DNA of 45,540 nt from an uncultured Mycoplasmatota bacterium (GCA_948467605.1 CAOKET010000011.1:1-45540); one strand, 5' to 3'; shown: positions 8,411-16,869, numbered from the stretch's first letter. The notes: a model not told the origin generated them from the sequence alone. A program made the numbers and translations.

Positions 8411-8597
8411 AAAAACGAATCTTCATCATAAGGACGAGGATTCGCGGTACCACCTTAATTTATAATAACAATTGTTATTATACACTTTAAAATTATAACG
8501 TAATTATCGTTTCTTCTTAAGTATTTTCAGAAGAAAATATCAAGAGTGATCTATGATAATAACATGCAATTAGTCTTCCACCAAACACTAACTCGCT
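8411..8597 (-). promoter_or_regulatory. T-box riboswitch (probably tRNA-Ile) controlling antiporter-ileS
   Basis: On the minus strand, in order: a short stem I closed by GAGT/ACTC, with a distal TTAGT/ACTAA stem carrying the conserved GGTGGAA loop; a specifier region TTATTATCATAGATC that contains Ile codon ATC; a stem III hairpin TATTTTC-TTCT-GAAAATA; the palindrome TATAATAACAATTGTTATTATA; the T-box AAGGTGGTACCGCG (8443-8456); then a 12 bp terminator stem with one mismatch (8416-8444, CGAATC...GATTCG) followed by T6. Uncharged tRNA should favour the antiterminator and read-through. The 5' end overlaps the last codons and stop of divIVA. Stem I looks short for a canonical T-box. The Ile assignment rests on the ATC and the downstream ileS. 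Confidence 0.88.
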
Positions 8598-9109
8598 GAT
8601 ACAGTTATATTATCATCGTCTCTATCTTCTATTTCTAATATTTCTATTTCCTCTATCTCTCTTATTTGATTAATAGCAATCGTTTTAAATCTTTCTTTAT
8701 ATCTTTGAACACTTCTATTTAATCTCTCAGCACTCATTATTGTTCTATCTGCTTTATTTAAAGCAGAGTTTACTATTCTATCGGCATTATTTTTAGCCTC
8801 TGCTATTAAGTGTTCACTTTCTTTTTTAGCCATTTCTTTTATTTGATCACCAGTATCTTGTGCGATTAATATGGCACGGTTAAAAGTATTTTCTAATCTT
8901 TCATAATATTCTATTTTATCTTTTAATTCTTTCATTTTTTCTTCAGAAGTTGTTATATTATTCATCATATGATTTTTTAGTCTAACTATTTCTTCATCTT
9001 TTTTCTTAAGTTGGGTAACCATATTTTCTACTTGAGAAGTAATATTATCTAAATAACTTTTAACTTGTTTTGGATCATACCCATATAATTTTTTAGTGAA
9101 TTTATCCAT
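8588..9109 (-). CDS. divIVA: Cell-division protein DivIVA
   Basis: Coiled-coil protein that binds negatively curved membrane at septa and poles. 173 residues. The N-terminal membrane-targeting domain is recognisable (GYDPKQVKSYLDNI), followed by a long coiled coil (about 25-160) rich in K/E heptads (KKDEEIVRLKNHM; MKELKDKIEYYERLENTFN; KESEHLIAEAKNNADRIV). Position is the conserved Firmicute one, just after sepF and before ileS. The usual ylmG and ylmH between sepF and divIVA are missing. The stop codon lies within stem I of the T-box leader. Confidence 0.9.
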   Translation of the reverse strand: MDKFTKKLYGYDPKQVKSYLDNITSQVENMVTQLKKKDEEIVRLKNHMMNNITTSEEKMKELKDKIEYYERLENTFNRAILIAQDTGDQIKEMAKKESEHLIAEAKNNADRIVNSALNKADRTIMSAERLNRSVQRYKERFKTIAINQIREIEEIEILEIEDRDDDNITVSAS

Positions 9110-9174
9110 ATCGCATCACCCCGATACATATTCATATATTCTAACCATTTATTAGAATTTTGTCAACAAATTAT

Positions 9175-9588
9175 TTACCATTCTATATCAAGGTCATTAT
9201 TATCGTGAGTTTTTTCTTTGCCATTATCTTCAGTTATTTTACCTTCTACATTAATATTATTTGGAGTACACAAAAATATTCCGCCACCAATCTTTTGTAA
9301 ATCACCAGAAATTGCATATACTGTACCGCTCAAAAAATCAACTATTCTCTTTGCTTGGTCTGGTGTAACCCTTTTCATGTTAACTACAACTGTATTTCTT
9401 GCTTTTAAGTAATCTGCGATTTGTTGTGATTCAGAATAAGCCCTAGGTTCTAGTAAAATCATTTTGCCATTTCCATCAAATGCTTCCAAAGCATCTTCTT
9501 TACTAACTTGATAATACTCATCATCACTTGTCTTTACATCCTCATCATCATCTGTTGAGAAAAACTTTTTTAACTTTTTCATTGCCAT
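9175..9588 (-). CDS. sepF: Cell-division protein SepF
   Basis: SepF polymerises and tethers FtsZ to the membrane. 137 residues from the ATG at 9588, chosen because GGAGG lies 8 bases upstream. The N-terminus (MAMKKLKKFF) is a short amphipathic membrane anchor, followed by an acidic linker (DDDEDVKTSDDE). The SepF core is clear: ILLEPRAYSESQQIADYLK, TVVVNMKRVTPDQAKRIVDFL and SGDLQKIGGGIFLCTPNN. It begins the sepF-divIVA unit and has a promoter-like pair about 45-70 bases upstream. Confidence 0.92.
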   Translation of the reverse strand: MAMKKLKKFFSTDDDEDVKTSDDEYYQVSKEDALEAFDGNGKMILLEPRAYSESQQIADYLKARNTVVVNMKRVTPDQAKRIVDFLSGTVYAISGDLQKIGGGIFLCTPNNINVEGKITEDNGKEKTHDNNDLDIEW

Positions 9589-9631
9589 ATTATATTCCTC
9601 CAATTATTATACATATTACTTTAATTATTTT

Positions 9632-9660
9632 ATCATAAACACATGTAAAAAAAAAGTCTA
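9632..9660 (-). promoter_or_regulatory. Putative promoter of sepF-divIVA
   Basis: Minus strand: TAGACT (9655-9660), 17-base T-rich spacer, TATGAT (9632-9637). Confidence 0.45.
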
Positions 9661-9740
9661 ATTATAAAAATATATACTTTTATTTACACTTTTTAAATAA
9701 TTTTTTTACTTTACTATTTAATTTATTTTACCATTAATTA

Positions 9741-11156
9741 TTATTTTACGCCATAAATAATAACCGCTATTATTGTAATTATTATAGATGAAATTAAGTT
9801 AACCATATTATTATTTATAAAAGATACTCCAGATATTTTTCTAGTAGTTTTATTACAACATATATTCTTTTCTGTAACTTTATAGCACCTATCACATACA
9901 TATTTTACTTGTAACATTGAACCAAAGAAGGAATCTATTATTGTTTGAAAAAATATTATAGATGATATTAAAATAAAATCTAATGCCTTTAAATCCATTG
10001 ATATATATACTACTAATGAAATTAAAATTGAGCATATTATTGAACAAGTTATTCCAAGTATAGACATACCACCAGATAAACCAGTAGGTACATTTTTTCT
10101 CTTAAAAATATCATATGGTTCACCTTTAGATAATACACCAACATCAGATGAAACAGAGTCTATAAAACATCCACTAACTGATATAATACTTATTATAAGC
10201 AATTTATCATTTTTAAATATACCATAAAGAATAACAAATAATGTTCCAAGACCACCATTTATTAAAATCTGTAAAAATCCTCTACTAGATTTTTCTTTTT
10301 TAGTTCTTACTTTAATTTTTTTAATTAAACCAACTATAAATATAAAGAAATACTCTGATAATAATATAAATATTCCTAACCTACCTCCAAAATACATATA
10401 AGAAAATACTATTAACATTGAAAGTATTGAACCAAGATAATCAATACTTTTAGAGAAAAATACTATTATAAATATAATTTCTGATAATAAAATACTTGAT
10501 AATAAGATAGATGAACTTATATTTATAAATAAATAACTTAAAATAAATGAAACAAACACAACAGAAAAGTTATCTAAACCATTACCAATAAGTTCAAATA
10601 TTGAAGACGCTAATGATATTAATAAACACATTAAAGGATTAATTTCAATGTTATATAAATAACTAAATATAAATATAGAAATAAAAGAAGAAATAAAACA
10701 TGCTATAAAACCACCTAAAGTTTTATTTTGATATATCTTTTTAGTTTTAGTATTATATCCTATTAATGCTGCAAAACCATCACCAAATGTAAGACAAAAA
10801 GCAGCAATTCCACTACAATAGTAAAATTCAGGAAAAATAAGAACAAATGACATAATAATAGTAATTACTATTGCAAAATATATTGTACCTAAGTGATTTT
10901 TGTCTTCCCTTTCTACACTTTTATATATATTAAATTTATAAGATAAAGTATTTAATATTAAAAATATTATAGGTACTATTACCTGATGATAAGTATTTTT
11001 CATAAAAATATCTAAGAATATCCAAACCATAAATAACAATATATGTATTATTTTTCTAGATGTTTCTAAATTAGATACTTTTTTAACTAAGGGTCCAATA
11101 ATAAATATAAGTGAAAAAATATATGCAAAAATAGTCAAATATCCAACTAATATCAT
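9741..11156 (-). CDS. Fusion of phytol/dolichol-kinase-like and DUF92 (VTE6-like) membrane domains
   Basis: A 471-residue, highly hydrophobic protein with two recognisable parts. Residues about 1-240 look like the CTP-dependent phytol/dolichol kinase family: SRKIIHILL (33-41), FGDGFAALIGYN (124-135), NKTLGGFIACF (144-154). Residues about 255-471 match DUF92/TMEM19: SRGFLQILINGGLGTL, then CFIDSVSSDVGVLSKGEPYD and PTGLSGGMSILG. In plants and cyanobacteria a VTE5-type kinase makes phytyl phosphate and a DUF92 protein, VTE6, makes the diphosphate. A fusion therefore suggests successive phosphorylation of an isoprenoid alcohol in the cell membrane. The natural substrate is unknown; undecaprenol or a short prenol are guesses. 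It is followed (in transcription) by a long gap before sepF and preceded by tcdA and miaA. Confidence 0.8.
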   Translation of the reverse strand: MILVGYLTIFAYIFSLIFIIGPLVKKVSNLETSRKIIHILLFMVWIFLDIFMKNTYHQVIVPIIFLILNTLSYKFNIYKSVEREDKNHLGTIYFAIVITIIMSFVLIFPEFYYCSGIAAFCLTFGDGFAALIGYNTKTKKIYQNKTLGGFIACFISSFISIFIFSYLYNIEINPLMCLLISLASSIFELIGNGLDNFSVVFVSFILSYLFINISSSILLSSILLSEIIFIIVFFSKSIDYLGSILSMLIVFSYMYFGGRLGIFILLSEYFFIFIVGLIKKIKVRTKKEKSSRGFLQILINGGLGTLFVILYGIFKNDKLLIISIISVSGCFIDSVSSDVGVLSKGEPYDIFKRKNVPTGLSGGMSILGITCSIICSILISLVVYISMDLKALDFILISSIIFFQTIIDSFFGSMLQVKYVCDRCYKVTEKNICCNKTTRKISGVSFINNNMVNLISSIIITIIAVIIYGVK

Positions 11157-11187
11157 AATTACTTCCTTCTTTCAATAATAAAAATAG

Positions 11188-11865
11188 TTAACTCTTTATA
11201 ATGTCATTAATTACAAAACTAGCACATAGTATTCCAGCAGAACTTGGTACAACACTGCAACTTCCAATCGTTTTAGAATTTATTTTTATTGGTTGCTCGC
11301 TAGATGAAACAACCATTATTTTTTTATTTATTTTATTATCTTTTGCCCATTTTCTTAAGATTTTTGCTAACCTGTCATATATTGTCTTATCTAATGTAGT
11401 AATAGAAAGTAAAGATGGATTTAACTTATTACCTGTTCCCATACAAGATATAAATTTAATATTTCTTTTTATACATTCTAAAATAAGACACTTTTTAGTA
11501 CTTACGGTATCACATGCATCTATTAAATAATCAATATTATTTTTAAATATTAAGTCTATATTATCACTATTAATAAATTCATCGATTAATAAAACTTCTA
11601 AATTAGGATTTATATCTAATATTCGCACTTTTAATTCCTCATTTTTCTTATGTCCAATAGTTGAATGCAAAGCCTCAATTTGTCTATTTATATTTGATAA
11701 ATCAATAGTATCAAAATCAACTAGTATTATCTTACCTATATTATTTCTAGCAAGCATTTCAACCGTATAACTTCCAACACCGCCAAGTCCAACAACTGCA
11801 ACTGTTTTGGAACTTAATTTATCAATATTTTCACTTCCAATTACATTTTCCAATCTATCAAACAT
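11188..11865 (-). CDS. tcdA: tRNA threonylcarbamoyladenosine dehydratase
   Basis: E1/ThiF-like ATP-dependent enzyme that cyclises t6A37 of tRNA to ct6A. The nucleotide-binding glycine loop VAVVGLGGVGSYTVEMLAR lies near residue 25, followed by VDFDTIDLSNINRQ and the adenylation region DINPNLEV. Later come DACDTVSTK, ISCMGTGNKL and the C-terminal SCSVVPSSAG, all typical of TcdA (YgdL). About 225 residues, near the family length. The ATG at 11865 is preferred to a GTG at 11874. The ATG starts just before the end of miaA's reading frame (miaA stop 11867-11869), so the two are translationally linked. The C-terminus is about 30-40 residues shorter than the E. coli protein. Confidence 0.9.
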   Translation of the reverse strand: MFDRLENVIGSENIDKLSSKTVAVVGLGGVGSYTVEMLARNNIGKIILVDFDTIDLSNINRQIEALHSTIGHKKNEELKVRILDINPNLEVLLIDEFINSDNIDLIFKNNIDYLIDACDTVSTKKCLILECIKRNIKFISCMGTGNKLNPSLLSITTLDKTIYDRLAKILRKWAKDNKINKKIMVVSSSEQPIKINSKTIGSCSVVPSSAGILCASFVINDIIKS

Positions 11866-11866
11866 G

Positions 11867-12745
11867 CTAATCACTTCCTACTATTTTTAGCACGTCATTA
11901 ACTGTTTTAGAAAAATTATCTATATTTACATTAACCCAAGATATATTCATCTTATTATTAAACCAAGTGTATTGTCTTTTAGCATAGTGTCTTGTATTTT
12001 TCTTTATTAAACTAATTGCCTCTTCAAGAGTCACTTCACCAGAAAAATACTTATATAATTCTTTATATCCAATACCAGTTGTAACTGATTTAGAATAAAC
12101 TCCTCTATCATATAAGCCTTTAACCTCATCTATAAGACCAGAATTAATCTGCTTATCTACACGTTTATCTAATATATTATACAAAATGCTTCTATCTACA
12201 GTAAGACCAATAAAGCATACATTATCATATAATAATTCATCGTCGCACCTTTTCTGGTTTAAATTATTATTATCATACTTTTGTAATATTCTAATCATTC
12301 TTTTTCTATTATTTATATGAACATCTTCGTTAGTATTATTTTTTATTAAATCATATAGTTCTTGATTAGTAAACTCATCATAATTATTATTTATATTTTC
12401 TTGAGTAAACTCATAGTTATAAAGGGCTGCTTTTATATAAAGACCTGTACCGCCAATTATTATAGGAGTCTTACCCCTTGATAATACTTCGCCAATTTTA
12501 TCTCTACAATCTTTTTGATAATCTTTTACAGTATAAAAATCATTAACATCACAAATATCAAATAAATGATGAGGGACTCCGCATTTTTCTTCTTCTGTAA
12601 CTTTAGCAGTTCCTATATTAAGTTCTTTATATACCTGCATCGCATCTGCGTTTATTACTTCTCCATTTAACACTTTAGCAAGTTCTATACTAAGACTGGT
12701 CTTACCTATACCAGTAGGACCCGCTATTACAATTATTTTATTCAT
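11867..12745 (-). CDS. miaA: tRNA dimethylallyltransferase
   Basis: Transfers a dimethylallyl group from DMAPP to N6 of A37 in tRNAs reading UNN codons. 292 residues. N-terminal P-loop IVIAGPTGIGKTSLSIELA (about 4-22), substrate-contact DAMQVYKELNIGTAKV, GVPHHLFDICD and IIIGGTGLYIKAALY, with the C-terminal NTRHYAKRQYTWF motif of the family. The start at 12745 is inferred from GGTGG upstream; a TTG four codons earlier is less likely. It follows a hairpin terminator after topA and is coupled to tcdA, which acts on the same position of other tRNAs. Confidence 0.93.
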   Translation of the reverse strand: MNKIIVIAGPTGIGKTSLSIELAKVLNGEVINADAMQVYKELNIGTAKVTEEEKCGVPHHLFDICDVNDFYTVKDYQKDCRDKIGEVLSRGKTPIIIGGTGLYIKAALYNYEFTQENINNNYDEFTNQELYDLIKNNTNEDVHINNRKRMIRILQKYDNNNLNQKRCDDELLYDNVCFIGLTVDRSILYNILDKRVDKQINSGLIDEVKGLYDRGVYSKSVTTGIGYKELYKYFSGEVTLEEAISLIKKNTRHYAKRQYTWFNNKMNISWVNVNIDNFSKTVNDVLKIVGSD

Positions 12746-12770
12746 CTTTACCACCAATTATATAATAACA

Positions 12771-12794
12771 TAAAAAGGCTCAAAATTAAGCCTT
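12771..12794 (-). terminator. Terminator after topA
   Basis: Minus strand hairpin AAGGCT / AGCCTT (6 bp, 8-base loop) followed by TTTTTA, overlapping the topA stop. The T-run is short, so termination may be partial. Confidence 0.5.
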
Positions 12795-14813
12795 ATATTC
12801 ACAAGTAGAACATTTTATTTCTTTTTTCTTAGTTTCTACTAACATACTACCACATTCTGGACACTTATCTCCAGTTGGTTTATCCCAATAAGCAGTTTTA
12901 CATTTAGGATAGTTATTACATCCATAAAATACTTTACCACGTTTACTTTTTTTCTCAACTATCATACCATCACAATTAGGACATTTAGTCACCTCGACTA
13001 TTTTTTTCTCATCTTGTTTTATATATTTACATGTTGGATAATTACTACATGCTTCAAATGTACCATACCTACTTCTTTTTATAACCATAGGGCTATTACA
13101 ATTAGGACATAATTCACCAGTTTCTTCATCCTTTTTCTTCTCCATATTTTGTAAAGCATTATCTACAGTAGGCATAAATGCATCATAAAACTCCTGTAAC
13201 ATATCATACCACACAAGATTACCATCGGCTATTTGATCTAATTCTTTTTCCATCAAAGCAGTATATTCAACATTTATAAGATTAGAGAAATATTGTTGTA
13301 AAGCATCAGTTGTTTCGATTCCAATAGATGTGGGTTTAAACTTTTTCTCTAGTATTTCAACATAAGCACGTTCCTTTAAAGTTTCAACTATTTTTGAATA
13401 TGTGGATGGTCTACCAACGCCTAATTCCTCTAATGCTTGAATAAGTTTTGCCTCAGAATATCTTGCAGGAGGCTGCGTAAAATGTTGTTTTGGTTCAATT
13501 GAATTAGAAACTATTTTATTTATATGTAAGTTTTCTAAATCAGGTAATATTTTGTCTTCAGTGCTTTCATAATCTTTATATACTTTTAAATAACCATCAA
13601 ATGAAACAACACTACCAGTTGCTTTAAAAGTATATCCATTATTTTCTAATATTATTGTTGTCTGTTTTAATTTAGCATCACACATTAAAGACGCTAAAGC
13701 ACGATAATAAATTAAACTGTATAGTTTATGCTCATCATTAGATAAATACTTTTTAACAGACTCAGGTGTTCTATCTATACTAGTTGGTCTAATTGCCTCA
13801 TGAGCATCCTGCACATTTTCTTTTCTTTTAGAAACCTTTGTATTACCAATATACTCTTTTCCAAAATTCTTCTCAATATATTTATAAGTAGAGCCAACAA
13901 ATTCATTTGATATACGTATAGAATCTGTACGCATATATGTAATAAGACCAACAGTTTCATTTGAAAGTTCTATACCTTCATATAGCTTTTGCGCTATACT
14001 CATAGTCTTTTTACCAGTAAAACCTAATTTAGTAGATGCCTCTTGTTGTAACGTTGAAGTTATATAAGGTGCTTTTGATTTTTTAGACTTATCTTTTTTT
14101 GTAACACTATCTATATTAAAAGTAGATTTAAGTTGTTTAAGTATTTCCTCAGCCTGAACTTTTCCCTCAATTTTAACTTCCTTACCATGATATTTTTCAA
14201 GTTCAGCATCAAAATCATCAAAGAATGCTGTTATAGTCCAATATTCTTCTTCTTTAAATGCTTCTATTTCACGTTCTTTATCTACAATAAGTTTTAATGC
14301 TACACTTTGAACACGTCCAGCACTCTTACTTCCTATTTTAGACTGCATTACCTTACTTAATCTAAATCCCATTATTCTATCTAAAATTCTTCTGGATTCT
14401 TGAGAATGTACTAAATCATAATCAATTTTTCTTGCATAATTAAAACTATCTAATACTTTATCTTTTGTTATCTCATTAAATACAATACGATCATAATTAT
14501 TATCATTAAGTTCAAGTTCATCATATAAATGCCAAGAAATGGCTTCTCCTTCCCTATCTGGATCGGTTGCTAAATATATATGGTCGTATTTAGAAGCCTG
14601 TTTTTTTAAATCAGTAATTAACTTTTTCTTTCCCTTAATTGGTATATAATTTGGTGCAAAATGATTTTCAACATCAACACCTAAACCATACTTACCACTA
14701 GTAGATAAATCCCTAATATGACCCATACTAGATATTACTTTAAATGAAGAACCTAAATATTTTTCAATGGTATGAGATTTACTTGGGGATTCAACTATTA
14801 CTAAATTTTTCAT
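12786..14813 (-). CDS. topA: DNA topoisomerase I
   Basis: Type IA topoisomerase that relaxes negative supercoils. 675 residues. The N-terminal TOPRIM domain begins KNLVIVESPSKSHTIEKYLG and carries the acidic DPDREGEAISWHL motif (about 90-102). The active-site Tyr lies in LITYMRTDSIRIS (about 293). C-terminal four-Cys zinc modules are visible: CPNCNSP...CSNYPTCKY, CPNCDGM...CNNYPKCKT and CPECGSM...CSTCEYKA. Length and layout are typical of Bacilli. The usual neighbour dprA is absent; rnhB is immediately upstream. A shadow reading frame inside it was ignored. Confidence 0.97.
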   Translation of the reverse strand: MKNLVIVESPSKSHTIEKYLGSSFKVISSMGHIRDLSTSGKYGLGVDVENHFAPNYIPIKGKKKLITDLKKQASKYDHIYLATDPDREGEAISWHLYDELELNDNNYDRIVFNEITKDKVLDSFNYARKIDYDLVHSQESRRILDRIMGFRLSKVMQSKIGSKSAGRVQSVALKLIVDKEREIEAFKEEEYWTITAFFDDFDAELEKYHGKEVKIEGKVQAEEILKQLKSTFNIDSVTKKDKSKKSKAPYITSTLQQEASTKLGFTGKKTMSIAQKLYEGIELSNETVGLITYMRTDSIRISNEFVGSTYKYIEKNFGKEYIGNTKVSKRKENVQDAHEAIRPTSIDRTPESVKKYLSNDEHKLYSLIYYRALASLMCDAKLKQTTIILENNGYTFKATGSVVSFDGYLKVYKDYESTEDKILPDLENLHINKIVSNSIEPKQHFTQPPARYSEAKLIQALEELGVGRPSTYSKIVETLKERAYVEILEKKFKPTSIGIETTDALQQYFSNLINVEYTALMEKELDQIADGNLVWYDMLQEFYDAFMPTVDNALQNMEKKKDEETGELCPNCNSPMVIKRSRYGTFEACSNYPTCKYIKQDEKKIVEVTKCPNCDGMIVEKKSKRGKVFYGCNNYPKCKTAYWDKPTGDKCPECGSMLVETKKKEIKCSTCEYKA

Positions 14814-14839
14814 AATTACGCTCTCCTTATCAATTTATA

Positions 14840-14870
14840 ATAATATTTCACAAAAATAATTCTATGTCAA
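14840..14870 (-). promoter_or_regulatory. Putative promoter of topA
   Basis: Minus strand: consensus -35 TTGACA (14865-14870) and TATTAT (14840-14845). The spacer is 19 bases, longer than ideal. Confidence 0.4.
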
Positions 14871-14878
14871 TAGAAAAT

Positions 14879-15514
14879 TTAATTTTTATTTAAAACTGAA
14901 ACACGTTCTATATAATCTTTTACTGGACCATATGTCCTTCTATATCCTGGAATAAGTCCATATTTTTCAATACATTCTATATGTTTTTTAGTTGGATAAC
15001 CCTTATGTTTACCAAAAAAATACATAGGATATTTCTTATCTAATTCATACATCATATTATCCCTAGTTACTTTTGCTATTACACTTGCTGCTGATATTGT
15101 TATGCTTTTTAAATCTCCTTTTATAATAGATGTACTTGGTATATCTAAATTAAGTGGCATCGCATCTATTAATACATGTTCTAATGGTATCTTTTCTTGT
15201 ACTTGTTTTATTGCAATCATCATAGCCTTAGCACTTGCTTGATATATATTTATTTCATCTATTTCCTCTGGTCCTACTACTCCAATACCATATGCAATAG
15301 AATTTTTAATTATATAATCATAAAATAAATTACGCTTCTTTTCACTTAACTTTTTAGAATCAGTTAACCCATCTAGTTCAAAGTCAAATGGCAAAACAAC
15401 ACAAGAGGCAACAACTGGTCCTATTAAAGGACCTCTACCAACTTCATCAACACCACCTATATATCTTATTCCACGTGATTTTAAATTTTCCTCGTATTCT
15501 CTATTATTTATCAT
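14879..15514 (-). CDS. rnhB: Ribonuclease HII
   Basis: Cleaves RNA in RNA-DNA hybrids and at single ribonucleotides in DNA. 211 residues from ATG 15514, preceded by TGGTGA; an ATG 15 codons earlier would add a Phe/Tyr/Ile-rich stretch not found in the family. Catalytic motifs are present: IGGVDEVGRGPLIGPVVA (Asp-Glu-Gly), LTDSKKLSEKKR, HVLIDAMPL (Asp), ISAASVIAKVTRD (Asp). C-terminal FGKHKGYPTKKHIECIEKYG and GYRRTYGPV complete the fold. Confidence 0.95.
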   Translation of the reverse strand: MINNREYEENLKSRGIRYIGGVDEVGRGPLIGPVVASCVVLPFDFELDGLTDSKKLSEKKRNLFYDYIIKNSIAYGIGVVGPEEIDEINIYQASAKAMMIAIKQVQEKIPLEHVLIDAMPLNLDIPSTSIIKGDLKSITISAASVIAKVTRDNMMYELDKKYPMYFFGKHKGYPTKKHIECIEKYGLIPGYRRTYGPVKDYIERVSVLNKN

Positions 15515-15530
15515 AAATTTCACCAAAATA

Positions 15531-15559
15531 ATTTTATCAATATAAAAGAATAAATACAA
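15531..15559 (-). promoter_or_regulatory. Possible promoter of rnhB
   Basis: Minus strand: TTGTAT (15554-15559), 17-base spacer, TAAAAT (15531-15536). The -35 sits in the loop of the upstream gene's terminator hairpin. Confidence 0.35.
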
Positions 15560-15569
15560 GATTTATTCT
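15541..15569 (-). terminator. Terminator of the gene at 15580-16494
   Basis: Minus strand hairpin AGAATAAAT / ATTTATTCT (9 bp, 5-base loop) followed by TTTATATT. Confidence 0.5.
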
Positions 15570-15579
15570 AAAACTAATA

Positions 15580-16494
15580 TTAATTATATGTCTTTTGTCT
15601 AGTTATACCTTCTTTTTTACAACTATAATCAGTAACTATCATATTAGATAATAAAGATTTTCTCTGACTACTATTTCTTCTTCTATAACATATATTTTCA
15701 CCATGTCTATATACAATAGAACAATTTTTCATGTTAACTATTGCAAACCTTCTCAATACATTATCTCTAATAGTATTTTGAAATGGAAAAGTACTATTAG
15801 TAGATAATATAGTTGTTCTAGATTTTAAATTTAATAATTCACAATTATCCACTTCACCAGGTCTATATAGATTATTTAAATCCAAATATTTTGTTTCAAA
15901 GTCCATAACTGATAACCCTTCATAAACACTTTTAGTATTACTAACTAATAATGCTTCATGATTAACCTTTGGATCAACCAATGATAATACTCTAGTATTA
16001 ATGTTAGAATTATTATCTGATAGTGCCTTAATGCTAATTTTATCAAATTCATACTTATCTATTAAAAGATTACAATCAAAAGTCTTACTAACCATACTTG
16101 CAGTCATTTTTTGACATATAGAATTATACTCAATAAAGAAACTATTTCCAAATAAATTATGACTAAAACCTTCCAAAGTAAGCGGTTTAAAAATGACTTT
16201 ATAGGTTTTAGAAAATCTATCATAAATTACATCTAAATCGTATTCTTTGTTTGTTAATTCATCAAATGCAGATATTGTTCTACACTGTTTTGTGCAATCT
16301 TCTCTTACAGAATAACCTGCGTTATTCCCATCGATGCTAACAACTTGATATGCATTTTTATCATGAACATCACCATATAATTGATATTTATCTAAGAAAA
16401 TTTCAATTAGAGAAATAAACTCTATTCTAAGTTGTTTATCATTAATAACCATTGGATCAAATCCAAGTTTTTTTAATATTTTTTCTATGTTCAT
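15580..16494 (-). CDS. Hypothetical protein, unknown family
   Basis: A 304-residue soluble protein beginning MNIEKILKKLGFDPM. I do not recognise a family. There is no signal peptide and no membrane segment. The middle is beta-rich (YDLDVIYDRFSKTYKVIFKPLTLEGF) and the C-terminus is basic (RHGENICYRRRNSSQRKSLL) and might bind nucleic acid; this is only an inference from charge. It lies alone between rnhB and the divergent gene at 16577, with its own terminator. A TATAAT-like box occurs in the shared 80-base divergent intergenic region. Confidence 0.7.
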   Translation of the reverse strand: MNIEKILKKLGFDPMVINDKQLRIEFISLIEIFLDKYQLYGDVHDKNAYQVVSIDGNNAGYSVREDCTKQCRTISAFDELTNKEYDLDVIYDRFSKTYKVIFKPLTLEGFSHNLFGNSFFIEYNSICQKMTASMVSKTFDCNLLIDKYEFDKISIKALSDNNSNINTRVLSLVDPKVNHEALLVSNTKSVYEGLSVMDFETKYLDLNNLYRPGEVDNCELLNLKSRTTILSTNSTFPFQNTIRDNVLRRFAIVNMKNCSIVYRHGENICYRRRNSSQRKSLLSNMIVTDYSCKKEGITRQKTYN

Positions 16495-16576
16495 ACTACT
16501 TTCATCCCTTTTTAATAGCGTATATTATATCATATTTAAATAATTATGTAAATATTATTATATAAAGAGGGGTTTT

Positions 16577-16867
16577 ATGAATTTACTACCTAATATATCG
16601 CCAAAACTATTTACATTGAGTGCTACTACTATAGGTTTTATTCTATTAGATGACTTAACAGCAAACGAACAAAATGCCCTAGGAAACTGGTTAATGTTAG
16701 TAGCGCAAGTATTATGTACAAATGCTTTTTATAGACAAGTAATTGATGAAAGAAAGCAAAAGCAAAATAAAAACGAAAGTAATACAGACCCAACATATTT
16801 AATGCAAAAAATGGTAAATGCACTTCAAAAACAAATAGATGAGTTAAAAAACTCATCTACTAATTAA
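16577..16867 (+). CDS. Small conserved-looking protein, unknown function
   Basis: One of only three plus-strand genes. 96 residues: a hydrophobic N-terminal half (NISPKLFTLSATTIGFILLDD, about 5-25, then ALGNWLMLVAQVLCTNAFY), then a charged Lys/Asn/Glu stretch and a C-terminal helix with coiled-coil character (LMQKMVNALQKQIDELKN). The DDLTANEQNALGNWLMLVAQ block looks familiar from small uncharacterised Firmicute proteins, but I cannot name a function. Shine-Dalgarno GAGGGG precedes the ATG by about 6 bases. Its end carries a perfect hairpin shared with the convergent htrA. Confidence 0.75.
   Translation: MNLLPNISPKLFTLSATTIGFILLDDLTANEQNALGNWLMLVAQVLCTNAFYRQVIDERKQKQNKNESNTDPTYLMQKMVNALQKQIDELKNSSTN
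16824..16858 (-). terminator. Hairpin terminator of htrA, inside the end of the convergent gene
   Basis: Perfect inverted repeat AGATGAGTT / AACTCATCT (9 bp, 4-base loop) at 16837-16858. On the minus strand it is followed by ATTTGTTTTTG, so it can serve htrA. It lies within the last codons of the plus-strand gene and has no T-run on that side. Confidence 0.5.
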
Positions 16868-16869
16868 AC

